Source of the DNA: ZC4RG29 sp964521255 | Lineage (GTDB): Bacteria > Bacteroidota > Bacteroidia > Cytophagales > Cyclobacteriaceae | Assembly (NCBI GenBank): GCA_964521255.1 | Contig: CAZFRM010000010.1 | Location: forward strand, 1-64,000 | Direction of reading: 5' to 3' | Length of the DNA stretch: 64,000 nt | Part shown: positions 26,701-35,652 of the stretch, in pieces | Layout: each line of letters opens with the position of its first letter | Numbering within the stretch: the first letter of the stretch is position 1 | The notes under the pieces: model-generated | The model's input: only the letters and a program-made list of their open reading frames with translations | Told to the model about the DNA's origin: nothing | Databases searched by the model: none | Made by a program: the position numbers and the translations under genes

Positions 26701-29700
26701 ACCGAATGCCAACTACAATGGTAGCGATAGTTTTACGTATCACGCCAATGATGGAACAACCAATTCCAACGTTGCAACTGTAATCATAACGATAAACAAC
26801 GTTAATGATGCACCTGTTGCTGTGGATGATGGTTATGTAGTCAATGAAGATGCACCTCTTACTATTACTGCACCCGGCGTGCTGATCAATGATACTGATG
26901 TTGATGGAGGAACGCTTATTGCTGTTTTAAATACGTCGCCGTCTAATGGAAGTCTCACATTAAATACCAATGGGAGTTTTACGTATACACCAAATGCCGA
27001 CTTCAACGGCATCGACAGTTTTACCTATTACGCTAATGATGGAACGGCTAACTCCAACGTTGCTACCGTAACCATAACAGTAACACCGGTTAATGATGCG
27101 CCTGTTGCTATAGATGATTCCTACACGACCGATGAAGATATACCACTTATTGTTGTAACCCCTGGTGTATTAGGCAATGATACAAGTGATGGTGGAATGC
27201 TTAGCGCTTCTATAGGAACAGGTCCATTAAATGGAATTCTTGCTTTAAATGCCAATGGTAGTTTTAACTATGCGCCTAATGCTAATTACAATGGCAGCGA
27301 CAGCTTTACTTATCGGGCTAATGATGGAATGACAGATTCTAACGTTGCTACTGTAACCCTAACGATAAACGCAGTTAATGATCCACCCCTGGCTATTGAT
27401 GATTCGTATGCGACTAATGAAGATACGCCACTTACTATTGCCGCGCCAGGTGTATTAGGTAATGATATTGATATTGATGGAGGACCACTTATTGCTGCCA
27501 TAGGAACAACTCCGTCGAATGGAAGCCTGGCATTAAACATTGATGGTAGCTTTACTTACATACCGGCCGCAAGTTACCATGGTAGCGATACATTCACGTA
27601 TCATGCTAATGATGGAATAGCTAACTCCAATGCTGCCACGGTAACCATAACGGTAAACAGTGTAGATGACGCACCGGTTGCTGAGGATGATTCCTACACA
27701 ATCGATGAAGACACACAGCTTAGTGTTGCTGCCCCCGGAGTATTAGGTAATGATACGGATGGTGACTTAGATGACCTCACAGCTGTCTTAGTGAACGGCC
27801 CCTCGAATGGAGTTCTGACATTAAATGCCGATGGCAGCTTTACTTACACACCAAATGCCAACTACAATGGTCCCGATAGTTTTACCTATCATGCCTTTGA
27901 CGGAACAACTAACTCCAATGATGCTACGGTAACTATAACGGTAAACGGGGTTAATGATGCACCCGTTGCTGTGGATGATTCCTACACAATCGATGAAGAT
28001 ACACAGCTTAGTGTTGCTGCCCCCGGAGTATTAGGTAACGATACGGATGCTGACGCAGACGCCCTCACTGCTGTCTTAGTAAACGGCCCCTCGAATGGAG
28101 TTCTGACATTAAACACCGATGGCAGTTTTACTTACACACCAAATGCCAACTACAATGGCCCTGACAGTTTTACCTATCATGCCTTTGACGGAATAACTAA
28201 CTCCAATGATGTTACGGTAACTATAACGGTAAATGCGGTTAATGATTCCCCCGTTGCTGTGAATGATTCTTACGAAATCCAAGAAGACACGCAGCTTAGT
28301 ATTGCTGCCCCCGGAGTATTAGGTAATGATACGGATGATGACTTAGATGACCTCACAGCTGTCTTAGTGAACGGCCCCTCGAATGGAGTTCTAACATTAA
28401 ACCCCGATGGCAGCTTTACTTACACACCAAATGCCAACTACAATGGCCCCGACAGTTTTACCTATCATGCTAATGATGGATCGACTAATTCCAATGATGC
28501 TACTGTAACTATAACAGTAACCGGGGTTAATGACCCTCCAAGCTTTGCTTTTATTAATGATGTTGAAGTAAATGAAGACGCCACGGCGCAGGTCATCAAC
28601 ATTACAGACATTTCACAAGGAGGTCCGGGTGAGACGGGCACGTTAACGTTAACTGCATCTTCTGATAACGTCGGAGTTGTACCTAATCCTGTGGTAACTT
28701 ATAATGGAACTGCAAGCAATGGAACGCTTACCTTTCAACCCGTTGCAAATCAAAGTGGAGTAGCACTTATAACTGTGCGGCTGGTTGATGCAGGATCACT
28801 GGATTTTATACAAACATTTACCATTACCGTTAACCCGGTAAACGATGCACCGACGCTAAACGCAGTTTCAAATGTATTTGTTCCTAAGAATGCACCAGCT
28901 CAGGTAATCAGTCTCGCTGGCATTACTGCGGGCCCGGGCGAATCGCAGAGTCTTACCGTTACGGCAACACATAATGCTCCGGCTTTGCTGGATGATATTA
29001 TTGTTAATTACACAAGTCCAAATTCAACGGGCTCAATTACAGTAACGCCATTGCCAAACGTTTTTGGTCCCGCAACTGTTACGGTAAGGGTAGAGGACAA
29101 TGGCAGTAGCTCACCGCCTAATGTTAATTTTTTCGAACGTACTTTTACGTTTACCGTTATCGATGTAAACTCTCCCCCAACCATTGATCCGATCGATAAT
29201 GTTACCATTGATGAAGACAGCCCTGCTCAAGTGGTTGATATTACCGGCATATCCCCAGGGCCAAGTGAAACCGGATCCGTTACCATTACGGCCACGTCCA
29301 GCGATCCAGCTATTGTTCCTAATCCGGTCGTAACACACGATGGTACATCTGCAACGGGTTCGTTAACTTTTCAACCGGTTGCCAATAGAAATGGAACGGT
29401 CACCATATCTGTCAGGGCCGTCGACGAAGGAGCAGCAGAGTTCACGAGAACTTTTGCTGTAACGGTTAATGCAGTTAACGACGCGCCAACGTTAAACGCC
29501 ATTGCAAATGTATCGGTTGAAGAAAATTCTCCTGCACAAGTAATTAATTTGACTGGCATTAGTGCCGGAAATGCTTTTGAAACACAGACATTAACCGTTA
29601 CTGCCAGTCACGATAATTCCACATTACTTGATCCGGTTACCGTTTCTTATACCAGTGCAAATCCAACAGGAACGCTGACCATAACGCCAAAGCCAAATGT

Positions 29701-32700
29701 GTCAGGAACAGCTACCGTAACCGTTACTGTCACCGATAATGGAAGTTCCGTTTCGCCAAACGTAAATACCTTTCAGCGAACCTTTACTTTCACGGTCAAT
29801 GATGTTAATGATCCTCCTTTTTTTGATGTCATTGCTAATGTATCTGTATTGGAAGATGCCGGTGCACAAACGGTAAACATAACCGGGATATCACCAGGCG
29901 TTGGAGAAACAGGGACCGTTACCTTATTCGCAACATCATCCAATACCGCAATAATACCAGACCCCACCATTACTTATGATGGTACTTCAACATCCGCGAT
30001 TCTGAATTATCAGTCAGAACCAGATAGAAACGGAACAATAACCATTACCGTAAGAGCAGTCGATGCTGGATCCCTGGAATTTACCCGGACGTTTACAATT
30101 AATGTCCAGCCTGTTAATGACGCACCTACTTTGGATGCTATCGCTGATGTTTCCGTTAATGAAGACGCACCTTTGCAGACCATTACTTTATCGGGCATCA
30201 GCGACGGAAGTGCATTTGAAACGCAGATGTTGAGCATGACAGTTTCTTCCAATAACAGCGCTTTGTTTGAAGTACTCGCTGTAAACTACACTTCGCCTCA
30301 GGTAACTGGTGTTTTAAACATTCAGCCTAAAGCCAATATTACCGGATCGGCCACGGTAACCGTTACTGTTACTGACAGTGGATCAGGAACGGCGCCAAGC
30401 GTCAATACGTTTTCCCGGTCTTTTACCTTTACTGTCAACGATGTGAATGATCCGCCCACCTTCAACCCGATCAGCAATGTAAACATCCTTGAGGATGCTG
30501 CCAGCCAGACAATAAACATCACCGGTATTTCCGCCGGTCCGGGAGAGACTCAGGAGGTTATGTTATTGGCTACGTCAGGTAATACAAGTATTATTCCGAA
30601 TCCTGTTATAGCGTATGACGGAGTATCGTCTACAGCAACATTGACCTTTGAGCCCGAACCAAACCAAAGTGGAAGTGTTATTATCACTGTGAGAGCAATA
30701 GATGAAGAATCGGCGGAATATTCGCAGACATTTACCATAAATGTTCAAAGTGTGAATGATGCCCCCACACTGGATGCATTGGGAAATATTACTATCCAGG
30801 AAGATGATCCTGAACAGACCATCAATCTTACCGGTATAACGGCTGGGCCATTGGAAAACCAGACTCTTACCGTTACGGCATCCACCGGTCAGCTTGCTTA
30901 CTTCGATGTGTTTGCCGTAACCTATACAAGCCCTCAATCAACCGGGCTGCTGCGGATAAAGCCGAAAGAAAATGTGGCAGGGATGGCCACGATCACGGTT
31001 ACGGTGACCGACAATGGAAGCAATGTTTCACCGAACGTTAATACTATTTCAAGAACTTTTAATTTAACCATCGAACCCGTTAACGATCCACCGGTAATCA
31101 CAAATCAATCGAATATAACAATCAATGAAGATCAATCTTTTACGATACAGCTATCCCATATAACCATCCAGGATCCGGATAATACATCAGGTTTTACGTT
31201 GAGTGTAGCCGGAGGCGCTAACTATTCTGTTTCAGGAAACACGATTACGCCGTCTCCTCACTATTATGGGCCGCTGACCGTACCGATTACGGTAAGTGAT
31301 GGAACGGCTTCCAGCGCTCCTTTTAGTTTCGCCATTACAGTTTCTCCAGTTAATGATGCTCCTGAAATCATCGGACAGAATCCTGTTAGTATAGAAGAAG
31401 CCCAACCGATAGAGTTAACCCTGGGAATGTTACTGGTTGAAGATCACGACCCGGAAGATATTTATCCCGATGATTATACGCTTAATGTTTTATCAGGGCC
31501 GAACTATTCGGTATCGGGGAATACCGTTACACCTGCCCTGAACTTCAGCGGGGTACTCACGGTAAGGGTGTTTGTAAATGACGGACAGGCTAACAGCAAT
31601 ACGTATGACCTTCAGATACAGGTCGATTTTGTTAACGATCCCCCCGTAATCACCGGGCAAAATGTGGCTATTACTATTAATGAGGAGCAGTCGACAACAT
31701 TGTCCGTCACTCAGCTTAACATCAGTGATCCGGACAATGGGCCAGGAGATTTTACCCTTACGATTTTGCCCAATACCAATTATACTTTTTCGGGATTAAC
31801 AGTTACACCGAATGAAAATTTCTTTGGCGATCTTTCCGTATTTGTGACCGTTTCCGATGGATTTGTCAACAGCGCTCCGTTTACCATGCACATAACAGTA
31901 GTGAACGTGAACGATGCACCGGTAATAACAGGTCAGAATGCCGTTACTACGGCGGAAGATACACCGGTAACTTTAAAGCTTACCGACTTGCTGGTTACTG
32001 ATGTGGATAACCCTTATCCGGGTACGTTTACCATGACGGCGTCGCCAGGAACAAATTACACGGTTTCCGGCCTCACGATAACACCGGCGTTAAACTATTT
32101 TGGTATGATAACAGTCCCGGTAGTGGTCAACGATGGCCTGGCAAACAGCAATACATTCAGTCTGCAAATCCAGGTAACACCGGTAAACGATCCTCCCGTA
32201 ATTGCCGGGCAGACGCCAAACCCGTTAACAACTTCGGAAGATATTCCCGTTACTATCGAATTTGAAAATCTGCAGGTTACGGATGTAGAAAGTCCAAACT
32301 ATCCTACCGGTTTTTCTATCATTGTTCAGTCGGGCACGAATTATACATTTAATGGCACTACAATTACACCGGCACAGGATTATGTAGGCCCTATCACGGT
32401 GGTTTTGCGTGTTAGTGATGGCAGCGCCCTGAGTCTGCCTTTCAATTTTCAAATAATGGTAGCAGATGAAAACGATCCCCCCGTTATTAGCGGGCAACAT
32501 CCTGTAAGCGTAAATGAAGACGTTTCTCTAACCATCGAGCTTTCTCATCTGATCATTGAAGACCCTGATGATGATACGTTTACGCTAACCGTCTTGTCAG
32601 GCTCTAATTATACCGTTTCAGGAACAACGATTACACCCAGTCCGAATTTCTTTGGAAACCTCTCCGTGAGAGTACGGGTAAATGATGGGGTCAATAACAG

Positions 32701-34666
32701 TGCTATTTACCTGATGGCCGTACAGGTTACACCGGTTAATGATCCCCCTTCATTTGATCCGCTGGCTGATCTTATCCTTGCTGAAAATGCTCCGGCACAG
32801 AATATTGAAATTCAAAACATTTCTCCCGGGCCGCTGGAGAACCAGCAATTGAACCTGACTATTGTTTCCTCGCATACCGATGTAATAAAAAATCCGACGG
32901 TAACCTACAATGGCACAGCCACGAGTTATATTTTCACTATTCAACCGGAGGTAAACAGAACGGGGGAGGTCACGATAACCGTCACTGTGACAGACCCTGG
33001 GCTATTACAATTTACCCGGTCATTCAATGTTTCTGTTACCCATATCAACGATCCCCCTACACTTGATCCCATTACCTTTGGCCCCATCCTGGAAGACGCT
33101 CCGCTACAATCCATTAATCTCACCGGCATAACAGCCGGACCGCAGGAATCACAATTCCTTACCGTAACAGCATCAACGGATGAACCCGAGCTATTTGAAA
33201 TATTTAGTGTAACGTACACCAACCCCCAGACTACGGGTACCCTGAATATAAAACCCAAAGCAGATGTTTTTGGAACAGCCTCTATAACCGTTAAGGTTAC
33301 CGATGACGGCAGCAATGTTGCACCCCATAAAAATTTTATTGAACGAACTTTTACCTTGACCATTACGCCTGTAAACGATGCTCCGGTGTTCGTCTCCACG
33401 CCAATAGAAACGGCTGTAATAGGGGAGGTGTATGAGTATGCGATAGAGGTAACGGATGTTGACCCCGACGACGTGATCACGATCACGGCTATTGAGATGC
33501 CATCATGGTTAACGCTCACGGCACAGGGTAACGGTCTGGCACGGCTAAGCGGAACTCCTCCGGCCAACGCTGTGGGGGCAGTATCGGTTAAACTACAGGC
33601 GAAAGATACGGGCAATGCCATGACATCGCAGGATTATACTCTTCGTATCAATACCCGCCCTGTAGTCAGTGATTTTTCTGTAAGCCTCAATGAAGATGCA
33701 TTGAAACCTATCGGGTTACCTGATTTTACAAACGCTTACCTTGACGCAGACAATGATGCGCTTCAGAAAGTACAGATTGTAGAGCTGCCGGGGTATGGTC
33801 AGTTGTTATTAAATTCTCAGGTTGTCAACCCGGGGCAGGAAATAGAGGCCGCTTCACTGGCTAATCTTGCGTACCGTCCTCAGCAGGATTATGCCGGAAA
33901 TGATACCATTGTATGGAAAGCTTCAGATGCCCTGAACTATTCTTTGAACAATGCGAGAATTTTTTTAAGCATAAGCCCGGTTAATGACCCTCCCGTGATT
34001 GTTGCCCTTGAACAGGAAATCCTGGAGTTCAGTGTGGGCGAGGGACCTGGCGTAATAAGTACAGTGTTTGAAGCGATAGATGTGGATAATGAGACGCTGA
34101 CAGGAGCTGAAATCGGATTCAGGAGACAAAATTTTGTTCCGCAGATCGACATCCTGAATTTTATAAATACCCCTAAAATAACGGGTACCTATGATGCGAT
34201 CGCCGGGATATTGATCCTTAGCGGTGTGGCTACAGTACAGGAGTATAATATGGCTATCCGGACCATCACTTATGATAATATTTCGGAAGTATTCACCGAT
34301 CAGCAGGTCATCAAAACAATTTATTACACGGTGAATGACGGAATAGCCTTAAGTGATACGCGTGACCGGGAAATAAGACTTATCGACTTGTTTGAAGAGC
34401 TTGTCATACCGAAAGGTTTTACACCAAACAATGATCCTAAAAATAATACATGGGCGATCACTAACATTAACCGGTATACAGAAGCTATTGTAAAAGTTTA
34501 TAATATCCGTGGAATGGAAGTCTATTCTTCAGAAGGTATTTATGAAGAGTGGGATGGAACATATAAGGATAAGTTCCTGCCATCGGATACCTACTATTAT
34601 GTAATCGATCTAAATTTGCCATTTAGAAAGAAAGTTTATACGGGTGCAGTCACAATTCTTCGATAG
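23714..34666 (+). CDS. giant repetitive cell-surface adhesin with T9SS type B C-terminal domain
   Basis: A predicted 3650-residue secreted protein started at ATG 23714 (MRKLCYLSLLAGVLLLFTS is a signal peptide). It holds about 35 Ig/cadherin-like domains in blocks: 16 units of 96 residues (about 76-1609) with acidic NDTDADAD loops that suggest Ca2+ binding; four alternating A-B domain pairs (about 1610-2459); six units of a third type beginning VITGQN (about 2460-3012); one further A-B pair; then a putative-Ig (He_PIG-like) domain and two less regular ones. The last ~85 residues (PKGFTPNNDPKNNTWAITNI ... WDGTY ... YTGAVTILR) are the gliding-associated type B sorting domain of the type IX secretion system. 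PorP/SprF follows after 2 bp. It resembles SprB-type gliding adhesins in plan. Ligand unknown. Confidence 0.93.
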   Translation: MRKLCYLSLLAGVLLLFTSKISRARNTIPVISSQNFTPVLDEDDFFRSLADNIPPYENSTFAEFTLALTDVADPIAADDSYAVDENTSLNIGAPGVLGNDTDADADDLTAVLVTGPSSGSLTLNGDGSFTYTPNAGFSGSDSFTYHATDGTTNSNDAIVTIAVNEVNSAPVAGNDSYAVDENTSLNIAAPGVLGNDTDADADNLTAVLVTGPSSGSLTLNADGSFTYTPNADFVGDDSFTYQATDGTTNSNDATVTIAVNEVNSAPVAGNDSYAVDENASLNIGAPGVLGNDTDADADNLTAVLVTGPSSGSLTLNADGSFTYTPNTDFVGDDSFTYYATDGTTNSNDATVTIAVNEVNSAPVAANDSYTVDENASLNIAAPGVLGNDTDADADNLTAVLVTGPSSGSLTLNADGGFTYTPNTDFVGDDSFTYQANDGTTNSNDATVTIAVNEVNSAPVAGNDSYAVDENTSLNIAAPGVLGNDTDADADNLTAVLVTGPSSGSLTLNADGGFTYTPNTDFVGDDSFTYHATDGTTNSNDATVIIAVNEVNSAPIAGNDSYAVDENTTLNIAAPGVLSNDTDADGDGLTAVLVTGPSSGSLTLNGDGSFIYTPNTNFVGDDSFTYHATDGTTNSNDATVTIAVNEVNSAPVAGNDSYAVDENTSLNIAAPGILSNDIDADADDLTAVLVTGPSSGSLLLNADGSFTYTPNTDFVGDDSFTYHANDGTTNSNDAIVTIAVNEVNSAPVAANDSYAVDENASLNIGAPGVLGNDTDADADNLTAVLVTGPSSGSLTLNADGSFTYTPNTDFVGDDSFTYHATDGTTNSNNATVTIAVNEVNSAPVAANDSYSTNEDTPLTIAAPGVLSNDTDADADNLTSVLVTGPSSGSLTLNADGGFTYTPNAGFSGSDSFTYQATDGTTNSNVATVILTINNVNSAPVATNDSYFTNEDTPLTIAAPGVLGNDTDADGETLTAIVDVTTSNGSLTLNADGSFTYTPNANYNGSDSFTYHANDGTTNSNVATVIITINNVNDAPVAVDDGYVVNEDAPLTITAPGVLINDTDVDGGTLIAVLNTSPSNGSLTLNTNGSFTYTPNADFNGIDSFTYYANDGTANSNVATVTITVTPVNDAPVAIDDSYTTDEDIPLIVVTPGVLGNDTSDGGMLSASIGTGPLNGILALNANGSFNYAPNANYNGSDSFTYRANDGMTDSNVATVTLTINAVNDPPLAIDDSYATNEDTPLTIAAPGVLGNDIDIDGGPLIAAIGTTPSNGSLALNIDGSFTYIPAASYHGSDTFTYHANDGIANSNAATVTITVNSVDDAPVAEDDSYTIDEDTQLSVAAPGVLGNDTDGDLDDLTAVLVNGPSNGVLTLNADGSFTYTPNANYNGPDSFTYHAFDGTTNSNDATVTITVNGVNDAPVAVDDSYTIDEDTQLSVAAPGVLGNDTDADADALTAVLVNGPSNGVLTLNTDGSFTYTPNANYNGPDSFTYHAFDGITNSNDVTVTITVNAVNDSPVAVNDSYEIQEDTQLSIAAPGVLGNDTDDDLDDLTAVLVNGPSNGVLTLNPDGSFTYTPNANYNGPDSFTYHANDGSTNSNDATVTITVTGVNDPPSFAFINDVEVNEDATAQVINITDISQGGPGETGTLTLTASSDNVGVVPNPVVTYNGTASNGTLTFQPVANQSGVALITVRLVDAGSLDFIQTFTITVNPVNDAPTLNAVSNVFVPKNAPAQVISLAGITAGPGESQSLTVTATHNAPALLDDIIVNYTSPNSTGSITVTPLPNVFGPATVTVRVEDNGSSSPPNVNFFERTFTFTVIDVNSPPTIDPIDNVTIDEDSPAQVVDITGISPGPSETGSVTITATSSDPAIVPNPVVTHDGTSATGSLTFQPVANRNGTVTISVRAVDEGAAEFTRTFAVTVNAVNDAPTLNAIANVSVEENSPAQVINLTGISAGNAFETQTLTVTASHDNSTLLDPVTVSYTSANPTGTLTITPKPNVSGTATVTVTVTDNGSSVSPNVNTFQRTFTFTVNDVNDPPFFDVIANVSVLEDAGAQTVNITGISPGVGETGTVTLFATSSNTAIIPDPTITYDGTSTSAILNYQSEPDRNGTITITVRAVDAGSLEFTRTFTINVQPVNDAPTLDAIADVSVNEDAPLQTITLSGISDGSAFETQMLSMTVSSNNSALFEVLAVNYTSPQVTGVLNIQPKANITGSATVTVTVTDSGSGTAPSVNTFSRSFTFTVNDVNDPPTFNPISNVNILEDAASQTINITGISAGPGETQEVMLLATSGNTSIIPNPVIAYDGVSSTATLTFEPEPNQSGSVIITVRAIDEESAEYSQTFTINVQSVNDAPTLDALGNITIQEDDPEQTINLTGITAGPLENQTLTVTASTGQLAYFDVFAVTYTSPQSTGLLRIKPKENVAGMATITVTVTDNGSNVSPNVNTISRTFNLTIEPVNDPPVITNQSNITINEDQSFTIQLSHITIQDPDNTSGFTLSVAGGANYSVSGNTITPSPHYYGPLTVPITVSDGTASSAPFSFAITVSPVNDAPEIIGQNPVSIEEAQPIELTLGMLLVEDHDPEDIYPDDYTLNVLSGPNYSVSGNTVTPALNFSGVLTVRVFVNDGQANSNTYDLQIQVDFVNDPPVITGQNVAITINEEQSTTLSVTQLNISDPDNGPGDFTLTILPNTNYTFSGLTVTPNENFFGDLSVFVTVSDGFVNSAPFTMHITVVNVNDAPVITGQNAVTTAEDTPVTLKLTDLLVTDVDNPYPGTFTMTASPGTNYTVSGLTITPALNYFGMITVPVVVNDGLANSNTFSLQIQVTPVNDPPVIAGQTPNPLTTSEDIPVTIEFENLQVTDVESPNYPTGFSIIVQSGTNYTFNGTTITPAQDYVGPITVVLRVSDGSALSLPFNFQIMVADENDPPVISGQHPVSVNEDVSLTIELSHLIIEDPDDDTFTLTVLSGSNYTVSGTTITPSPNFFGNLSVRVRVNDGVNNSAIYLMAVQVTPVNDPPSFDPLADLILAENAPAQNIEIQNISPGPLENQQLNLTIVSSHTDVIKNPTVTYNGTATSYIFTIQPEVNRTGEVTITVTVTDPGLLQFTRSFNVSVTHINDPPTLDPITFGPILEDAPLQSINLTGITAGPQESQFLTVTASTDEPELFEIFSVTYTNPQTTGTLNIKPKADVFGTASITVKVTDDGSNVAPHKNFIERTFTLTITPVNDAPVFVSTPIETAVIGEVYEYAIEVTDVDPDDVITITAIEMPSWLTLTAQGNGLARLSGTPPANAVGAVSVKLQAKDTGNAMTSQDYTLRINTRPVVSDFSVSLNEDALKPIGLPDFTNAYLDADNDALQKVQIVELPGYGQLLLNSQVVNPGQEIEAASLANLAYRPQQDYAGNDTIVWKASDALNYSLNNARIFLSISPVNDPPVIVALEQEILEFSVGEGPGVISTVFEAIDVDNETLTGAEIGFRRQNFVPQIDILNFINTPKITGTYDAIAGILILSGVATVQEYNMAIRTITYDNISEVFTDQQVIKTIYYTVNDGIALSDTRDREIRLIDLFEELVIPKGFTPNNDPKNNTWAITNINRYTEAIVKVYNIRGMEVYSSEGIYEEWDGTYKDKFLPSDTYYYVIDLNLPFRKKVYTGAVTILR
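23939..28540 (+). repeat. 16 tandem 288-bp coding repeats
   Basis: Units begin at the codons for A-x-(N/D)-D-S-Y and repeat every 288 bp (first at 23939, second at 24227). Units 1-8 are almost identical at DNA level, including synonymous sites (for example GACCTCACTGCTGTTTTGG). Units 14-16 form a second near-identical group with GGAGTTCTGACATTAAA-type sequence. Units 9-13 are more diverged, and unit 12 is shortened in the acidic loop (NDTSDG). This points to two recent amplification or gene-conversion tracts. Confidence 0.9.
28541..31090 (+). repeat. four tandem A-B domain pairs, about 637 bp each
   Basis: Eight domains alternate strictly. Type A carries NPVVTYDGT and a VRAVDxGSLEFTRTF-like end; type B carries YTSPxxTGxLxIxPK and TVTVTVTDNGS. 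The unit of duplication is therefore the pair of about 212 residues, not the single domain. A further, more diverged pair stands at 32751-33390. Confidence 0.8.
31091..32750 (+). repeat. six diverged domains of the VITGQN type
   Basis: Six coding repeats of about 275 bp start with ITNQ, IIGQ, ITGQ, ITGQ, IAGQ and ISGQ and share NYxVSGxTITPxxNFxG and V(N/S)DGxxNS motifs. They are clearly related as proteins but diverged at DNA level, unlike the first block. Confidence 0.75.
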
Positions 34667-34668
34667 CC

Positions 34669-35652
34669 ATGAAAAAAATTATAATAGTTGGATTTTGTGT
34701 GCTGATGATGATAGGGAAATTGTCTGCGCAATTTGTTCCAAATAGTAGCCAGGCGTTTCAGCTTATGCAGTCTTATAATCCTGCTTTTACTGGCTTTGAG
34801 GGATTTACCAGCCTGAAGTTAGGGTATCGCAGCCAATGGGCTTCTTTTCCCGGTGCTCCGCGTTTTATCAATGTTGTTGGCAGCGGCCGGATTCAGAATC
34901 CAACTGATGTGATTCATAACGCCCTAAGAGTAGGTACGCCTGTTAAGGAAACTGAAATTCCCAAATCAAAGCGCCTGATTCACGGGCTTGGAGGAACATT
35001 CTTAAATGTTACAAACGGTGCGCAGGGGATAATAGAAAACACAGCGGGAGGAGTGACGTACGCGCTCCATTATCCACTGGAGTCCGGTATGTACCTGGCA
35101 ATGGGTCTCGCAACAAACTTTGAGAGCATCCGCGTAAATTGGGATAGGCTTGAGCTTGAGGATGATCCGCTTGTTACAAACGGAGGTGGCCCTTTCACTA
35201 ATTTCAATATCCGCACCGGCGTGCTTTTATATACATCTAAATTCTACATTCATGCTTCATATTATGAGCTGTATTCAAAAACCAATACAGGAACATTACA
35301 AGATATAGGATATCACTACAAGGGATCTGCTGGATTAGGCCTGCGATTTGATGCCAGTTCTTCCATTGAATTCAGACCTAGTATTTTGATGCTTATGGAT
35401 CAGGAAAACAATATTGATTTAGATTTTTCAGTGAAGATGTATTATAACGACAGGGCGTGGGGAGGAATTTCTTACCGCGATAATGGTTTTTTGGCCTTCG
35501 TTCTGGGTTTTGAACTTAATTCCTTAGTTGGCTTTTCATATTCTTACGAAATGTCAACCGGAGGTTTACAGGGATTTAACAATGGAAGTAATGAATTTAT
35601 ACTTGGCTTAAAATTGGCGAACTTGCGGAAATTAAATCCATCCATATGGTGA
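34669..35652 (+). CDS. PorP/SprF-family type IX secretion outer-membrane protein
   Basis: A 327-residue outer-membrane beta-barrel of the PorP/SprF family. It has a signal peptide (MKKIIIVGFCVLMMIGKLSA) followed by the family-typical start QFVPNSSQAFQLMQSYNPAF with GFEGFTSLKLGYRSQWASFPGAP. The end is EFILGLKLANLRK. These proteins are partners of T9SS cargo with type B signals and are often encoded just after the cargo, as SprF is after SprB in Flavobacterium. Here the spacing to the giant adhesin stop is 2 bp and the next gene overlaps by 7 bp, so the trio is one operon. Its likely role is to help secrete or anchor the adhesin. Confidence 0.93.
   Translation: MKKIIIVGFCVLMMIGKLSAQFVPNSSQAFQLMQSYNPAFTGFEGFTSLKLGYRSQWASFPGAPRFINVVGSGRIQNPTDVIHNALRVGTPVKETEIPKSKRLIHGLGGTFLNVTNGAQGIIENTAGGVTYALHYPLESGMYLAMGLATNFESIRVNWDRLELEDDPLVTNGGGPFTNFNIRTGVLLYTSKFYIHASYYELYSKTNTGTLQDIGYHYKGSAGLGLRFDASSSIEFRPSILMLMDQENNIDLDFSVKMYYNDRAWGGISYRDNGFLAFVLGFELNSLVGFSYSYEMSTGGLQGFNNGSNEFILGLKLANLRKLNPSIW

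Noticed and set aside
23939..28540. Regular repeats considered as a CRISPR array
   Set aside because: The 288-bp units are continuous coding sequence without spacers.
32941..33621. Long open frame (226 codons) on the minus strand within the adhesin, and several others at 27310-34152
   Set aside because: Antisense shadows of the Thr/Val/Asn-rich repeat coding sequence; no independent start signal or family likeness.
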